The notes below the pieces were generated by a model that was not told where the DNA came from, ran no database searches, and saw only the letters and a program-made list of their open reading frames with translations. This document shows, piece by piece, positions 8,185 to 16,094 of a DNA stretch of 38,708 nt. Position numbers and translations under genes: made by a program. The DNA is from an uncultured Clostridia bacterium (GTDB taxonomy: Bacteria; Bacillota; Clostridia; Oscillospirales; Acutalibacteraceae): NCBI GenBank assembly GCA_937912045.1, contig CALDPI010000095.1, positions 1 through 38,708 on the forward strand. Reading direction: 5' to 3'. Each line of letters opens with the position of its first letter. The first letter of the stretch is position 1.

Positions 8185-9029
8185 TACCATTTTTCTCCGG
8201 CAATACGCTTTGCAAGGTCGGCAAGCTCGTCATTATTATAAAACTCAATCGACAGCACACCGCGTCCGTTTTCCTCTTTTGTGATTTTAACAGGACGGTG
8301 AAGTGCACCCTTGAGCGCGAGCTCAACCTCTTTATAATACTTTTCCTTGACGGCCGGTGCCGTCTTTTTTTGTGCCTTTGCGGACGGCTTTGCCATCTGC
8401 TCAAGCTGGCGGACGGATGCGCCTGCGACCGCAAGCGAAAGCAGACTGTGTCTGCGCTCCGTTTCGGCCGAGAGCAGAGCCTTTGCGTGACCGACGGTAA
8501 TCTCGCCCTCGCGCAGAGATGCCAAAATTTTATCGTCAAGACTCAAAAGTCTTAAAGCGTTTGTAATTGCCGAACGTGATTTGCCAACGCGTTCTGCCAC
8601 CTGCTCCTGTGTGAGACCGTAGGTATCGATAAGCGCCTTAAAACCAAGCGCCTCTTCAACCGGGTTTAAATCCTCGCGCTGCAGGTTTTCGATGATGGAA
8701 ACCTCCATTGTTTTGCGGTCGTCAAACTCTTTTATTATTACGGGCACGGTGTCCAGCTCTGCCATGCGGCAAGCGCGCCAGCGGCGTTCACCCGCAATTA
8801 TCTGATATGTGCCGTTAACCATCGGTCGCACCAGAATGGGCTGTAAAAGTCCGTGCTCTTTAATGCTTTGCGACAGCTCCTCAATGCTTTTTTCGTCAAA
8901 GCTTTTGCGCGGCTGATTTTTGTTTGGTTCGATTTCCGACAGCTTTACAAGAAGTATGCTGTCCTTATCAACGCTGTTCTGGTCAAACAGAGAGTCAAGT
9001 CCTCTGCCAAGTCCGCCTTTTTTCATCAT
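8184..9029 (-). CDS. parB: Chromosome-partitioning protein ParB (Spo0J family)
   Basis: ParB is a CTP-dependent DNA clamp that loads at parS and slides on flanking DNA, helping to load condensin and segregate origins. The 281-residue protein has the standard order: an N-terminal basic LGRGLDSLF, the ParB/Srx domain with GERRWRA at residues 80-86 (the CTP-binding arginine patch), ENLQREDLNPVEEA, the helix-turn-helix LTQEQVAERVGKSRSAITN near 139-157 that reads parS, and a C-terminal dimerisation domain. The start is uncertain: ATG at 9029 or 9026, or GTG at 9038 overlapping the parA stop. AAGTGAG just upstream favours the ATGs. It is cotranscribed with parA, and two clear parS sites lie within 7 kb. 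Confidence 0.95.
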   Translation of the reverse strand: MMKKGGLGRGLDSLFDQNSVDKDSILLVKLSEIEPNKNQPRKSFDEKSIEELSQSIKEHGLLQPILVRPMVNGTYQIIAGERRWRACRMAELDTVPVIIKEFDDRKTMEVSIIENLQREDLNPVEEALGFKALIDTYGLTQEQVAERVGKSRSAITNALRLLSLDDKILASLREGEITVGHAKALLSAETERRHSLLSLAVAGASVRQLEQMAKPSAKAQKKTAPAVKEKYYKEVELALKGALHRPVKITKEENGRGVLSIEFYNNDELADLAKRIAGEKW

Positions 9030-9034
9030 ATTTC

Positions 9035-9802
9035 TCACTTTCTGTTGTTTTTAAGAAATTCTTTTGCAAGCTTTTCATATGCCGCCGCACCCTTTGAGCG
9101 CTTATCGTAATACTGTATCGGCATACCGTAGCTGGGCGCCTCCGAAAGACGCACTGTGCGCGGAATCACGGTTGTATAAAGCTTTTTCGCAAAGTATTTT
9201 TTAATTTCGTTTACCACCTGCTGTGTGAGGTTGAGACGTCCGTCATACATTGTGAGCAGCACGCCCTCCAGCTCGAGCATGGGGTTATAAAGTCTTTTTA
9301 CCTGTCGCACCGTCGCCATAAGCTGTGAGAGGCCCTCCATTGCAAAAAATTCGCACTGGATGGGAACGAGCACCGTATCGCTCGCGCCCAGGGCATTTAT
9401 TGCAAGAAGTCCGAGCGACGGGGGGCAATCGATAAATATGTAATCATATTCCTCCCTGAGCTGCAAAAGCGCCATTTTCATTCGGCTTTCGCGTTTTTCA
9501 AGCTCGGTAAGCTCGATTTCGGCGCCGGCCAGGTCACTCTTTGAAGGCATAATATCAACATTTTTATATTCGGTCTTGCAGACGGCGTCTGCCACCTTTG
9601 CGGTGCCTATCAGCACCTCGTACGAGGTAAGCAGCGCCCTTTGCTTATTTATGCCGAGTCCGCTTGTTGAGTTGCCCTGAGGGTCCAAATCGACAAGGAG
9701 GACGCGCTTGCCTGCAATACCGAGAGCAGAGGCAAGATTAACGGCTGTGGTGGTCTTTCCCACACCGCCCTTTTGATTAAAAACAGAAATTATTTTTCCC
9801 AT
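9035..9802 (-). CDS. parA: Chromosome-partitioning ATPase ParA (Soj family)
   Basis: ParA/Soj is a deviant-Walker ATPase that dimerises on DNA with ATP and is displaced by ParB, driving origin segregation. In Bacillus it also tunes DnaA. The 255-residue protein begins MGKIISVFNQKGGVGKTT, with the deviant Walker A lysines at 11 and 16, then VLLVDLDPQGNSTSGLG, the switch motif DYIFIDCPPSLG and the C-terminal SEAPSYGMPI typical of chromosomal Soj. I chose the ATG at 9802 because GGGAG lies just before it; the open frame extends further upstream only through its promoter and parS. Its promoter abuts parS at 9871, which suggests ParB may control its own operon. Confidence 0.96.
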   Translation of the reverse strand: MGKIISVFNQKGGVGKTTTAVNLASALGIAGKRVLLVDLDPQGNSTSGLGINKQRALLTSYEVLIGTAKVADAVCKTEYKNVDIMPSKSDLAGAEIELTELEKRESRMKMALLQLREEYDYIFIDCPPSLGLLAINALGASDTVLVPIQCEFFAMEGLSQLMATVRQVKRLYNPMLELEGVLLTMYDGRLNLTQQVVNEIKKYFAKKLYTTVIPRTVRLSEAPSYGMPIQYYDKRSKGAAAYEKLAKEFLKNNRK

Positions 9803-9835
9803 AAAAACTCCCTTTTTCGCTTTCGCACTACATAC

Positions 9836-9864
9836 ATTATATATCCTCCATCGTAGATTGTAAA
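9836..9864 (-). promoter_or_regulatory. parAB promoter
   Basis: On the minus strand TTTACA (9864-9859) and a perfect TATAAT (9841-9836) are separated by 17 bases. The -35 begins six bases from the parS palindrome at 9871-9884, so ParB binding there could affect initiation. Confidence 0.65.
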
Positions 9865-9869
9865 GCAAA

Positions 9870-9898
9870 AGTTCCACGTGGAACATTCCACGCGGAAC
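9870..9898. promoter_or_regulatory. parS site plus adjacent degenerate copy
   Basis: A 14-bp perfect palindrome GTTCCACGTGGAAC (9871-9884) matches the core of the Bacillus-type parS consensus. Directly adjoining it, ATTCCACGCGGAAC (9885-9898) is a second copy with two changed positions. The pair lies between the spoVAE end and the parA promoter. Confidence 0.85.
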
Positions 9899-9906
9899 CC
9901 TGTGTT

Positions 9907-10269
9907 TTACGATTTTGATTTGGATTTTGAAACAAGCGATGCGATAAAGCCTGCAAGTATTGCGGCCGTTATTCCTGCCGCCGTTGCGGTGAGACCACCA
10001 GTTATTGCGCCGAGCAGGCCATATTTTGCCACCGCCGCCTCAACCCCCTTAGCCAGACTATAGCCAAAGCCCGTAAGCGGCACCGTAGCGCCGAATCCTG
10101 CAAACTCGACAAACGGCTCGTATACGCCGATGGCGGTGAGAAACACGCCCGACACCACGAAGGCCACCAGAATTCGCGCAGGGGTGAGCTTTGTATAATC
10201 TATGAGCACCTGTCCGACAAGGCAAATGGCTCCACCCGTCGCAAAAGCGATTAGACAATCCTTTAACAT
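9907..10269 (-). CDS. spoVAE: Stage V sporulation protein AE
   Basis: SpoVAE is an inner-membrane component of the SpoVA channel, which moves calcium-dipicolinate into the forespore and out during germination. The 120-residue protein has four hydrophobic segments and the family phrases GGAICLVGQ near residues 12-20, TKLTPARILVAFVVSG, EFAGFGATVPLTGFG and GLLGAITGGLTATAAGIT. Length and motifs match SpoVAE of the spoVAC-AD-AEb set. The ATG follows AGGAGG, which lies inside the end of the upstream PH-domain gene, with a 7-bp overlap. spoVAC and spoVAD are absent from this window, so the gene is separated from its usual operon. It shows that the organism, or a recent ancestor, forms spores. Confidence 0.92.
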   Translation of the reverse strand: MLKDCLIAFATGGAICLVGQVLIDYTKLTPARILVAFVVSGVFLTAIGVYEPFVEFAGFGATVPLTGFGYSLAKGVEAAVAKYGLLGAITGGLTATAAGITAAILAGFIASLVSKSKSKS

Positions 10270-11591
10270 TTGCGTTCCTCCTTTTTTATATCTTTTCCGA
10301 GAGTTTGCAGAATATCCGTCACCGAGGCATAGGAAAGACAGCGCACCTTTGCACTCCTGCCCGTGCCGTATGCCGTTATTTTTACCGTGCAGGTGCCCTC
10401 CAAAATGTCCGCAGGGTAGCGGATGATTCTGATTTCGGCAATGCGCTCCGCTATAAATTGCACGTCCTTTACCTGTGTGCCGCCCACCGCGGTCATTCGG
10501 ATTGTGTGCGCGTCTGCCGAGAGGCCCGCTTTTTTGTGCGCATACGAAGACAGACCGAGCAAATATAAAAGATATGCGGCGGCAACAAGGCACAAAAAGG
10601 TAATAAGCTGAGAAAAGGAGGGGAACAACGCCACAAGCATTCGGTTTATGGGAAATAGCACCGCCAAGGCGGTAAGCCGCCAGCGAAAAAAACGGTATTT
10701 GGTGCCTTTTCTTGCAAAAAGGCGCTCTTTTCGCGGCGGCAGCTTAATACTCGGGAGCAGGACGTCGTTTGCTCCAAGTCCCACACAATCGGCTGACAGG
10801 TGTCCCCGTCCGAACATCCGCAAGAGCAGCGGCTTTGTGGCGCACACCGACGTCACAAACCTATCCTTAAACGCCGTTTTCTTGCGCACAAGTACTCCGC
10901 GTGTGAAAAAATCCCTACCTTTAGCGTAAGACACCCTTGCAAACAGTCCTTTTGAAAGATTAACGCAGAACGACACAAAATAAAAGGATATAAACAGCAG
11001 GCTGAGTGCGTTGACAAAGGAGGGGATTATTCCGTTTTGCGAAACCTCGTTTAACCGCTCGAGCAGCAGCTCTGAAAGGGCAACGCCAAGCAGCTTGCCC
11101 GTTCTGTTAATAACCGGCACCGCCAGAAAAAAGCCGAGCACCGCAGATGAAGACGAAAGGGCAAACAAAACCGTTCTGATAACGGGAATCTTAACGGCTG
11201 TTTGAGGCGTTTCGTATCCAATAAAGGTTAAAATTCTCTTTATTCCGCGTGCGCCGAGCCTCAGCGTTGCGGTGGGCTTGTCACCCTTTTTTGACTCTGT
11301 GTATATTTTAAGCGTGCGTGCACCGAAAAGCATTAAAAACAGGCTTTTTTCCACACAGTATGCGGTTATGTTCCGCTTTGGTATTTCGGTTATTTGCTCT
11401 GTGAGCAGACCTTTTCTTATGATAATCCTCTCTCCTGTAACGAAAAGGCGGTATTTTTTCCAAAGTAGCAGGCCGTATGCCAGCACAAGCAGCAGAAATG
11501 CCACGCGATACTGCACAAACGGCACAAGCAAGTACAAGGCAATAAGCCGTTTTTCAGCAATGACCGAAAGCAGATGCGGTTTAATCTGCAT
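10263..11591 (-). CDS. YdbT-type membrane protein with repeated bacterial PH domains
   Basis: This 442-residue membrane protein has paired hydrophobic helices followed by bacterial PH (bPH_2, formerly DUF304) domains. A first pair near residues 15-45 is followed by YRLFVTGERIIIRKGLLTE, a typical bPH_2 start, and IPKRNITAYCVEKSLF with LFGARTLKIYT, its end. A second helix set near 140-225 is followed by FTRGVLVRKKTAF with LLRMFGRGHLSAD. A third unit lies near the C-terminus. The layout and the short partner upstream match the ydbS-ydbT pair of Bacillus. The function is unknown, though YdbS/YdbT have been linked to resistance against some class II bacteriocins. I chose the ATG at 11591 because of GGGGGAG upstream. 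Confidence 0.82.
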   Translation of the reverse strand: MQIKPHLLSVIAEKRLIALYLLVPFVQYRVAFLLLVLAYGLLLWKKYRLFVTGERIIIRKGLLTEQITEIPKRNITAYCVEKSLFLMLFGARTLKIYTESKKGDKPTATLRLGARGIKRILTFIGYETPQTAVKIPVIRTVLFALSSSSAVLGFFLAVPVINRTGKLLGVALSELLLERLNEVSQNGIIPSFVNALSLLFISFYFVSFCVNLSKGLFARVSYAKGRDFFTRGVLVRKKTAFKDRFVTSVCATKPLLLRMFGRGHLSADCVGLGANDVLLPSIKLPPRKERLFARKGTKYRFFRWRLTALAVLFPINRMLVALFPSFSQLITFLCLVAAAYLLYLLGLSSYAHKKAGLSADAHTIRMTAVGGTQVKDVQFIAERIAEIRIIRYPADILEGTCTVKITAYGTGRSAKVRCLSYASVTDILQTLGKDIKKEERKC

Positions 11592-12006
11592 TTTGCTCCC
11601 CCTTATATAAAAGTGCTTTGATTTTTTCTGCCACAGAGCTATCTGCGACAAGGGCTGTACGCACGGGCGCCGCCGCAACACTCATAATACAGCAGGAAAG
11701 CCGCAGAGAGAGCGGTGTGAAGACTGTGCGGACGTATAAAAGCTCCTTATTTTGAAAAATGCTTTCCTTTTTTATAAACACTCCGCGGCAGAGGACAAGC
11801 GTGTTTTCCAACACTATTATTTTATAGCTTTTTACAAAGCGCGGCAGATAAAAGAAGAAAAGCCACAGATAAACCAAGCCACACAACAAAAACACATATA
11901 AAAAAGGGCAAAACAAAGCCGCCGTGACAAGCAAAAGCGTTGCCACAGCGGTCAGCCATACTCTTTGCAAAACGAGCACGCGTGAAGACAGAAAAAGCGC
12001 TTCCAT
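11581..12006 (-). CDS. YdbS-type small PH-domain membrane protein
   Basis: This 141-residue protein has two adjacent membrane helices (about residues 15-55) and one bacterial PH domain. The stretch SYKIIVLENTLVLCRGVFIKK and the following leucine-rich strand pair match the start of bPH_2, as in YdbS. The chosen ATG (12006) has GGAGG at a spacing of six; a longer frame lacks a ribosome site. Its 3' end overlaps the YdbT-type start by 11 bases, so the pair is translationally coupled and probably forms a complex. It lies 27 bases after the rarA stop and may be cotranscribed with it. The biological role cannot be read from sequence. Confidence 0.78.
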   Translation of the reverse strand: MEALFLSSRVLVLQRVWLTAVATLLLVTAALFCPFLYVFLLCGLVYLWLFFFYLPRFVKSYKIIVLENTLVLCRGVFIKKESIFQNKELLYVRTVFTPLSLRLSCCIMSVAAAPVRTALVADSSVAEKIKALLYKGEQNAD

Positions 12007-12032
12007 CCAATTCCTCCGCAAATGTGGGTTCT

Positions 12033-13292
12033 TTATTTTATCTTGTCCCAATATTCGCGGAATTTTTGCTCTGTTTTGTTATCTCCGTAAAAATAATATT
12101 TTTTGTCCTTAATTTCGTCAGGCAGATATTGTTGTTTGACGTAATGATTTGGAAATGCGTGGGGGTATTTATAGTTTTGACCCTTGACGGCAGCATCCTC
12201 CCCGTCGAAATGCTTGTTCTGCAGGGTGCGCGGAATGGGCCCTGCAAAACCTGCCTCGACGTCGGCCATTGCGGCATTGATTGCATCGTGCGCAGAAACC
12301 GATTTAGGACTTGTTGCCACCAGGATAACGGCGTTGGCAAGCGGAAGTCGCGCCTCGGGCAGACCGAGCTGCAGTGCGGTGTCAACCGCCGCCTTTACAA
12401 TGGGAATTATAGACGGATAGGCAAGTCCGACGTCCTCATTCGCGCAGACAAGCAGTCGTCTGCAGGCTGAAGGTAAATCGCCTGCCTCTAAAAGTCTTGC
12501 GAGATAGTGCAGTGCGGCATCGGGGTCGGAGCCGCGCATCGATTTCTGATATGCCGATATTATATCATAATGCTCGTCCCCTGCCTTATCGTAGCGCATA
12601 GCGCTCTTCTGGGCAAGCTCCTTTGCAAGAGGTGCGGTTATATGGAGCTTTTCGTCCTTTTCTTCCGCCGTCAGCGCTGCGAGCTCTGCCGCATTAATAG
12701 CCTTGCGCACGTCACCTCCGCAGCCGTATGCAATGGCACGTACAGCGTCGTCATCAGCAACAATGTCGACCCCTCGCTCCTCTGCTATCAGGCGGAACGC
12801 GCGCGAAACGGCCGGCATTATCTCCTCTGCGGTGACCGACTTAAACTCAAATACTGTGCTGCGGCTCAAAACCGCGCCGTAAACGTAAAAATACGGGTTT
12901 TCGGTGGTCGATGCAATTAAGGTTATGTCGCCGCGCTCGATATATTCAAGTAAAATTTGCTGTTGTTTTTTGTTGAAATACTGAATTTCGTCGAGATACA
13001 GCACCACGCCGTTATAACCCTCAAAGGTGTTAAGCCCTGCAATGATTTCCTTGATATCCGATATGGACGCGGTTGTGGCGTTGAGTTTATAAAGCTTTTT
13101 GCCGCAACGCGAGGCAATGATGTTTGCAACGGTGGTCTTTCCCACACCCGACGGGCCGTAAAATATAAGGTTGGTAAGCTCGCCCGATTCGATTATTCGT
13201 CTGAGCGCCTTGCCCTCTGCGAGCAGGTGGCGCTGTCCCACGATTTCATCAATCTGCGTGGGTCGGATTTTTTCAGCAAGCGGAGTGCTCAT
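12033..13292 (-). CDS. rarA: Replication-associated recombination protein A, AAA+ ATPase
   Basis: RarA (MgsA) is a clamp-loader-like AAA+ ATPase that acts at stalled replication forks and interacts with SSB and replisome components. The 419-residue protein has Walker A GPSGVGKTT from residue 46, Walker B VVLYLDEIQYF near 96-106, sensor 1 in IASTTENPYF and the sensor 2 region GCGGDVRKAINAAEL. The C-terminal tetramerisation part has SAYQKSMRGSDPDAALHYLARL and NKHFDGEDAAVKGQNYKYPHAF, signatures of this family. The ATG at 13292 has AGGAGA upstream. It is divergent from spoVB with only 59 bases between the starts. Gene length and motifs are fully intact. Confidence 0.95.
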   Translation of the reverse strand: MSTPLAEKIRPTQIDEIVGQRHLLAEGKALRRIIESGELTNLIFYGPSGVGKTTVANIIASRCGKKLYKLNATTASISDIKEIIAGLNTFEGYNGVVLYLDEIQYFNKKQQQILLEYIERGDITLIASTTENPYFYVYGAVLSRSTVFEFKSVTAEEIMPAVSRAFRLIAEERGVDIVADDDAVRAIAYGCGGDVRKAINAAELAALTAEEKDEKLHITAPLAKELAQKSAMRYDKAGDEHYDIISAYQKSMRGSDPDAALHYLARLLEAGDLPSACRRLLVCANEDVGLAYPSIIPIVKAAVDTALQLGLPEARLPLANAVILVATSPKSVSAHDAINAAMADVEAGFAGPIPRTLQNKHFDGEDAAVKGQNYKYPHAFPNHYVKQQYLPDEIKDKKYYFYGDNKTEQKFREYWDKIK

Positions 13293-13351
13293 TTTATCTC
13301 TCCTTTGGTCTAACACCGCGTAAGTTTGCGTATTATTTACGGGGTGTTTTA

Positions 13352-14857
13352 ATGAAAAAGGTTGTTTTTATAAAAAATGCGGTTATTCTTTTCGCAACCT
13401 CGCTTATTCTGCGCGTTGCGGGAATGGCCTTTAAGGTTTGGCTCTCGCGTGCCATCGGCAGCGAGGGAATCGGTCTTTATCAGCTGGTTTTATCGGTTTA
13501 CGTCTTTGTTTCCGCCTTTGCGAGCGGCGGAATCTGCACCGCCGTCACACGTCTTGTGACAGACGAGCTTGCGGTGGGAACGGAAAAGGGCGCCTTTTCG
13601 GTGCTCAGGCGGGGCATATGGCTGAGCATTTTTCTTTCTACAGTTACGCTTCTAATCACCTTTTTTGGTGCCGATTTTATCTCTGCAAAAATACTCGGTG
13701 ATGCGCGCGCCGCGTCGGCTGTGCGCATTCTCGGGTTTGCGCTGCCGTTTATGAGCATAAGCTCCTGCCTGCGCGGATATTTTATGGCGCGGCGCAAGAC
13801 ACTTTCCTCCGGGATGACACAGATTCTCGAACAGACGGTGCGAATTGTGCTGACACTCTGCCTTGCGGGCGGCTTTGCAAAAAGGGGACTTTCTTTCGCC
13901 TGTGCTGCGGTTATGGTGGGTGATGCGGCGGCAGAGGCGGTTTCTTCTGCTGTCTTATATCTCTGCTACCGTCGCGACCGAAAGAAAATTGCCGCATACA
14001 GCGGCTCCCCCCTCGGCCACGGGGCGCGCAGCATTATTCACATTGCAACCCCGATTACTCTGGGTCGTTACTTAAACTCGGGTCTGCGGACGGCCGAAAA
14101 CATTCTGGTGCCCAAAAGTCTTGCCGCCTTTTCTGCGGCAGGGGCGCTTTCACAGTTTGGAATGATTAAGGGAATGGCTCTGCCGCTGCTTTTCTTCCCG
14201 TCTTCCTTTCTGACGGCGGTTTCCACCCTGCTTGTCCCCGAAATGAGCGAGGCAAAATCACGCAAGCAGCCATATAAAATCCGTTTCGCCACCGAAAAGG
14301 TGATGACGGTGACCTGTGCCTCTTCCTTTTTAATCGGGGCGCTCTTCTTCGCCCTTGGCGAGCCGCTGGGAATGCTGTTTTACAAAAGCCGCGAGGTTGG
14401 TTTTCTGCTCCGCGCGCTTGCACCCATTGTGCCGCTTATGTATCTTGACAGCATCTGTGACGGAATGCTCAAGGGGCTTGATATGCAGAATTTTTTATTC
14501 TGGCTGTCGGTTTCGGACTCGGCCCTGCGGCTTGTGGCAATTCCGTTTGTGGTGGGACACTTTGGAATGACAGGCTTTTTAGGAATTATGGTCATAAGCA
14601 ACCTTTACACCGCGCTTTTCCGCGTTGGTCGGCTGCTGTCGGTCGCAAAAACACAGTTTTTGGTCGGCAAGTGGCTGACAAAGCCGTTTTTCTGCGCCGC
14701 CACCTGCTCTGCGACAGCACAAATTGTCTTTAATTTGCTGCCGTTTGGTGTTTTAGCGTCGGTGATTATAGCCGTTTTGGTTGCATCTGCCGTCTATGCG
14801 CTGATGTCGTTTTTGCTTGGCATCATCAATCGTGATGACATTCGCGGCATTCTATGA
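13352..14857 (+). CDS. spoVB: SpoVB-like MOP-family lipid flippase
   Basis: This 501-residue polytopic membrane protein of the MurJ/Wzx/SpoVB branch of the MOP exporter superfamily has about 14 hydrophobic segments. The opening FATSLILRVAGMAFKVWLSR and GSEGIGLYQLVLSVY (near residues 12-50) is characteristic of SpoVB. The later LRGYFMARRKTLSSGMTQILEQTVRI and ITLGRYLNSGLRTAENILVP agree. SpoVB is required for spore cortex peptidoglycan and is thought to flip lipid II; close relatives are vegetative flippases, so sporulation specificity is not certain. The ATG follows GGGGTG. The 3' end overlaps the convergent queG-like gene by 32 bases without a terminator that I can see. Confidence 0.88.
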   Translation: MKKVVFIKNAVILFATSLILRVAGMAFKVWLSRAIGSEGIGLYQLVLSVYVFVSAFASGGICTAVTRLVTDELAVGTEKGAFSVLRRGIWLSIFLSTVTLLITFFGADFISAKILGDARAASAVRILGFALPFMSISSCLRGYFMARRKTLSSGMTQILEQTVRIVLTLCLAGGFAKRGLSFACAAVMVGDAAAEAVSSAVLYLCYRRDRKKIAAYSGSPLGHGARSIIHIATPITLGRYLNSGLRTAENILVPKSLAAFSAAGALSQFGMIKGMALPLLFFPSSFLTAVSTLLVPEMSEAKSRKQPYKIRFATEKVMTVTCASSFLIGALFFALGEPLGMLFYKSREVGFLLRALAPIVPLMYLDSICDGMLKGLDMQNFLFWLSVSDSALRLVAIPFVVGHFGMTGFLGIMVISNLYTALFRVGRLLSVAKTQFLVGKWLTKPFFCAATCSATAQIVFNLLPFGVLASVIIAVLVASAVYALMSFLLGIINRDDIRGIL

Positions 14858-15611
14858 GCTCCGCGTTTCTTCTTATTACCTTTTCACCGCGCCAGGCATA
14901 CGCTCGGCCTTTAATGTCCTCACCGATTGTATATCGGTCGCGGTAGCCCGAAACAAACAAAGGCAGGTCGGACAGAGCAGCCCCCTTATTCTTGGGACAG
15001 ACCGACTGGCATATATCACAGCCCCACACCGAGCCAAGAGAGAGAATTTTTTCCTCCTCGCTCTGTGTCAGGGGTTGTTTTTTTTGAGTGAGAGCCGAAA
15101 GGCACGCTTCTTTATTGAGCCCCACAGGGCATGCGGCGGCGCAAAGGCCGCAATCCTCGCAAAAGGCGGTCTTTATTTCTGCCTTTAGCGGCAAATCGGT
15201 CACAATTTCAGCGAGGAAGACAAAGCTGCCGTATTTTTCGGTTATTAAAAGTCCGTGCTTTCCCACTGTGCCAAGTCCTGCCGCGGCGGCGGCGCGCACC
15301 TCGGGTATGGGGGAATTATCTGTAAAAAAGGCGAACTCATTTTTGGGGAATGCAGCTTTAAGCGCGCTGAGCAGCGGCGAAAACACCTCTTCCAAAACGC
15401 TGTGATAATCCGGCACTGCCGCATAACGAGAAATATTCTCGGGTGACTGCTCCCTCACGTTATAGGGCACGGTAAAGCAAATTACCGCACGCGGCAGCTT
15501 TGGGAGTCTATCTGCCGCACGGCAAGGAAGCAGCCGGTCACGAAGGTATTCAAAATCACACACGCCGAAAGGGTATGGCAGGTGTTTTTTTATAACGTCC
15601 TCTATTTTCAA
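14826..15611 (-). CDS. QueG-like epoxyqueuosine reductase, short form
   Basis: This 261-residue iron-sulfur protein resembles epoxyqueuosine reductase, which performs the last step of queuosine formation in tRNA using cobalamin and two 4Fe-4S clusters. The N-terminal half has LPRAVICFTVPYN and the AAAAAGLGTVGKHGLLI loop seen in QueG. The ferredoxin part has CEDCGLCAAACP (residues ~148-159) and CDICQSVCPKN (near 200), the eight cluster cysteines. It lacks the C-terminal HEAT-like extension of full-length QueG (~380 residues), as do many clostridial homologues. The start is TTG at 15611, with GGGGAG five bases upstream. It lies downstream of tadA, with parS between them. Confidence 0.75.
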   Translation of the reverse strand: MKIEDVIKKHLPYPFGVCDFEYLRDRLLPCRAADRLPKLPRAVICFTVPYNVREQSPENISRYAAVPDYHSVLEEVFSPLLSALKAAFPKNEFAFFTDNSPIPEVRAAAAAGLGTVGKHGLLITEKYGSFVFLAEIVTDLPLKAEIKTAFCEDCGLCAAACPVGLNKEACLSALTQKKQPLTQSEEEKILSLGSVWGCDICQSVCPKNKGAALSDLPLFVSGYRDRYTIGEDIKGRAYAWRGEKVIRRNAELIECRECHHD

Positions 15612-15631
15612 ACCGCTCCCCCCCTTTTTAT

Positions 15632-15647
15632 TGTTCCACGTGGAACA
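15632..15647. promoter_or_regulatory. parS site
   Basis: TGTTCCACGTGGAACA is a 16-bp perfect palindrome that matches the parS consensus TGTTNCACGTGNAACA. It fills the tadA-queG gap next to the tadA stop codon, 5.8 kb from the parAB-proximal site. Confidence 0.93.
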
Positions 15648-16094
15648 TTATCGTCTTTTTTCGAAAAACTCGCGCAATATTGCCTTGCACTCGTCCTCTC
15701 TAATTCCGCCATAGACGGTGGGCGGATTTTCATAGCCTAAGCTAAACAGGTTGACAACCGACTCGCTCGCACAGGAGCCTGCGCGGCTATCATATGCGCC
15801 GAAAATCACCTCATCAATGCGGGCGCCCAAGATTGCGCCTGCGCACATCGGACAAGGCTCCAGCGTGACATAAAGCGAACAGCCGCCAAGCCGCCAGTCT
15901 TTCTGCGTCTTTGCGGCTGAATTTATAGCCATTATTTCTGCGTGGGCGGTGGGAGAGGAAAGCTGCTCGCACCTGTTGTAGCCCTCGCCTATTATTTTTC
16001 CGTCGCGCACGACAACCGCACCGACAGGGACCTCACCCTTTTCGGCGGCCTGCTTTGCAAGAGCGATTGCGCGGTCCATAAATTTTTTATCCAT
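15648..16094 (-). CDS. tadA: tRNA-specific adenosine-34 deaminase
   Basis: TadA converts the wobble adenosine of tRNA-Arg(ACG) to inosine, so that one tRNA reads CGU, CGC and CGA. The 148-residue protein has the zinc deaminase signatures: the HAE motif with His51 and catalytic Glu53, and PCPMC with Cys81 and Cys84. GEVPVGAVVV and GYNRCEQLSSPTAHAE are typical of TadA rather than free-nucleotide deaminases. It starts with ATG overlapping the CPBP protease stop by one base (TGATG), so it is coupled to it. A tRNA-Arg with anticodon ACG, the expected substrate, lies in this window at 25964-26040. Confidence 0.95.
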   Translation of the reverse strand: MDKKFMDRAIALAKQAAEKGEVPVGAVVVRDGKIIGEGYNRCEQLSSPTAHAEIMAINSAAKTQKDWRLGGCSLYVTLEPCPMCAGAILGARIDEVIFGAYDSRAGSCASESVVNLFSLGYENPPTVYGGIREDECKAILREFFEKRR

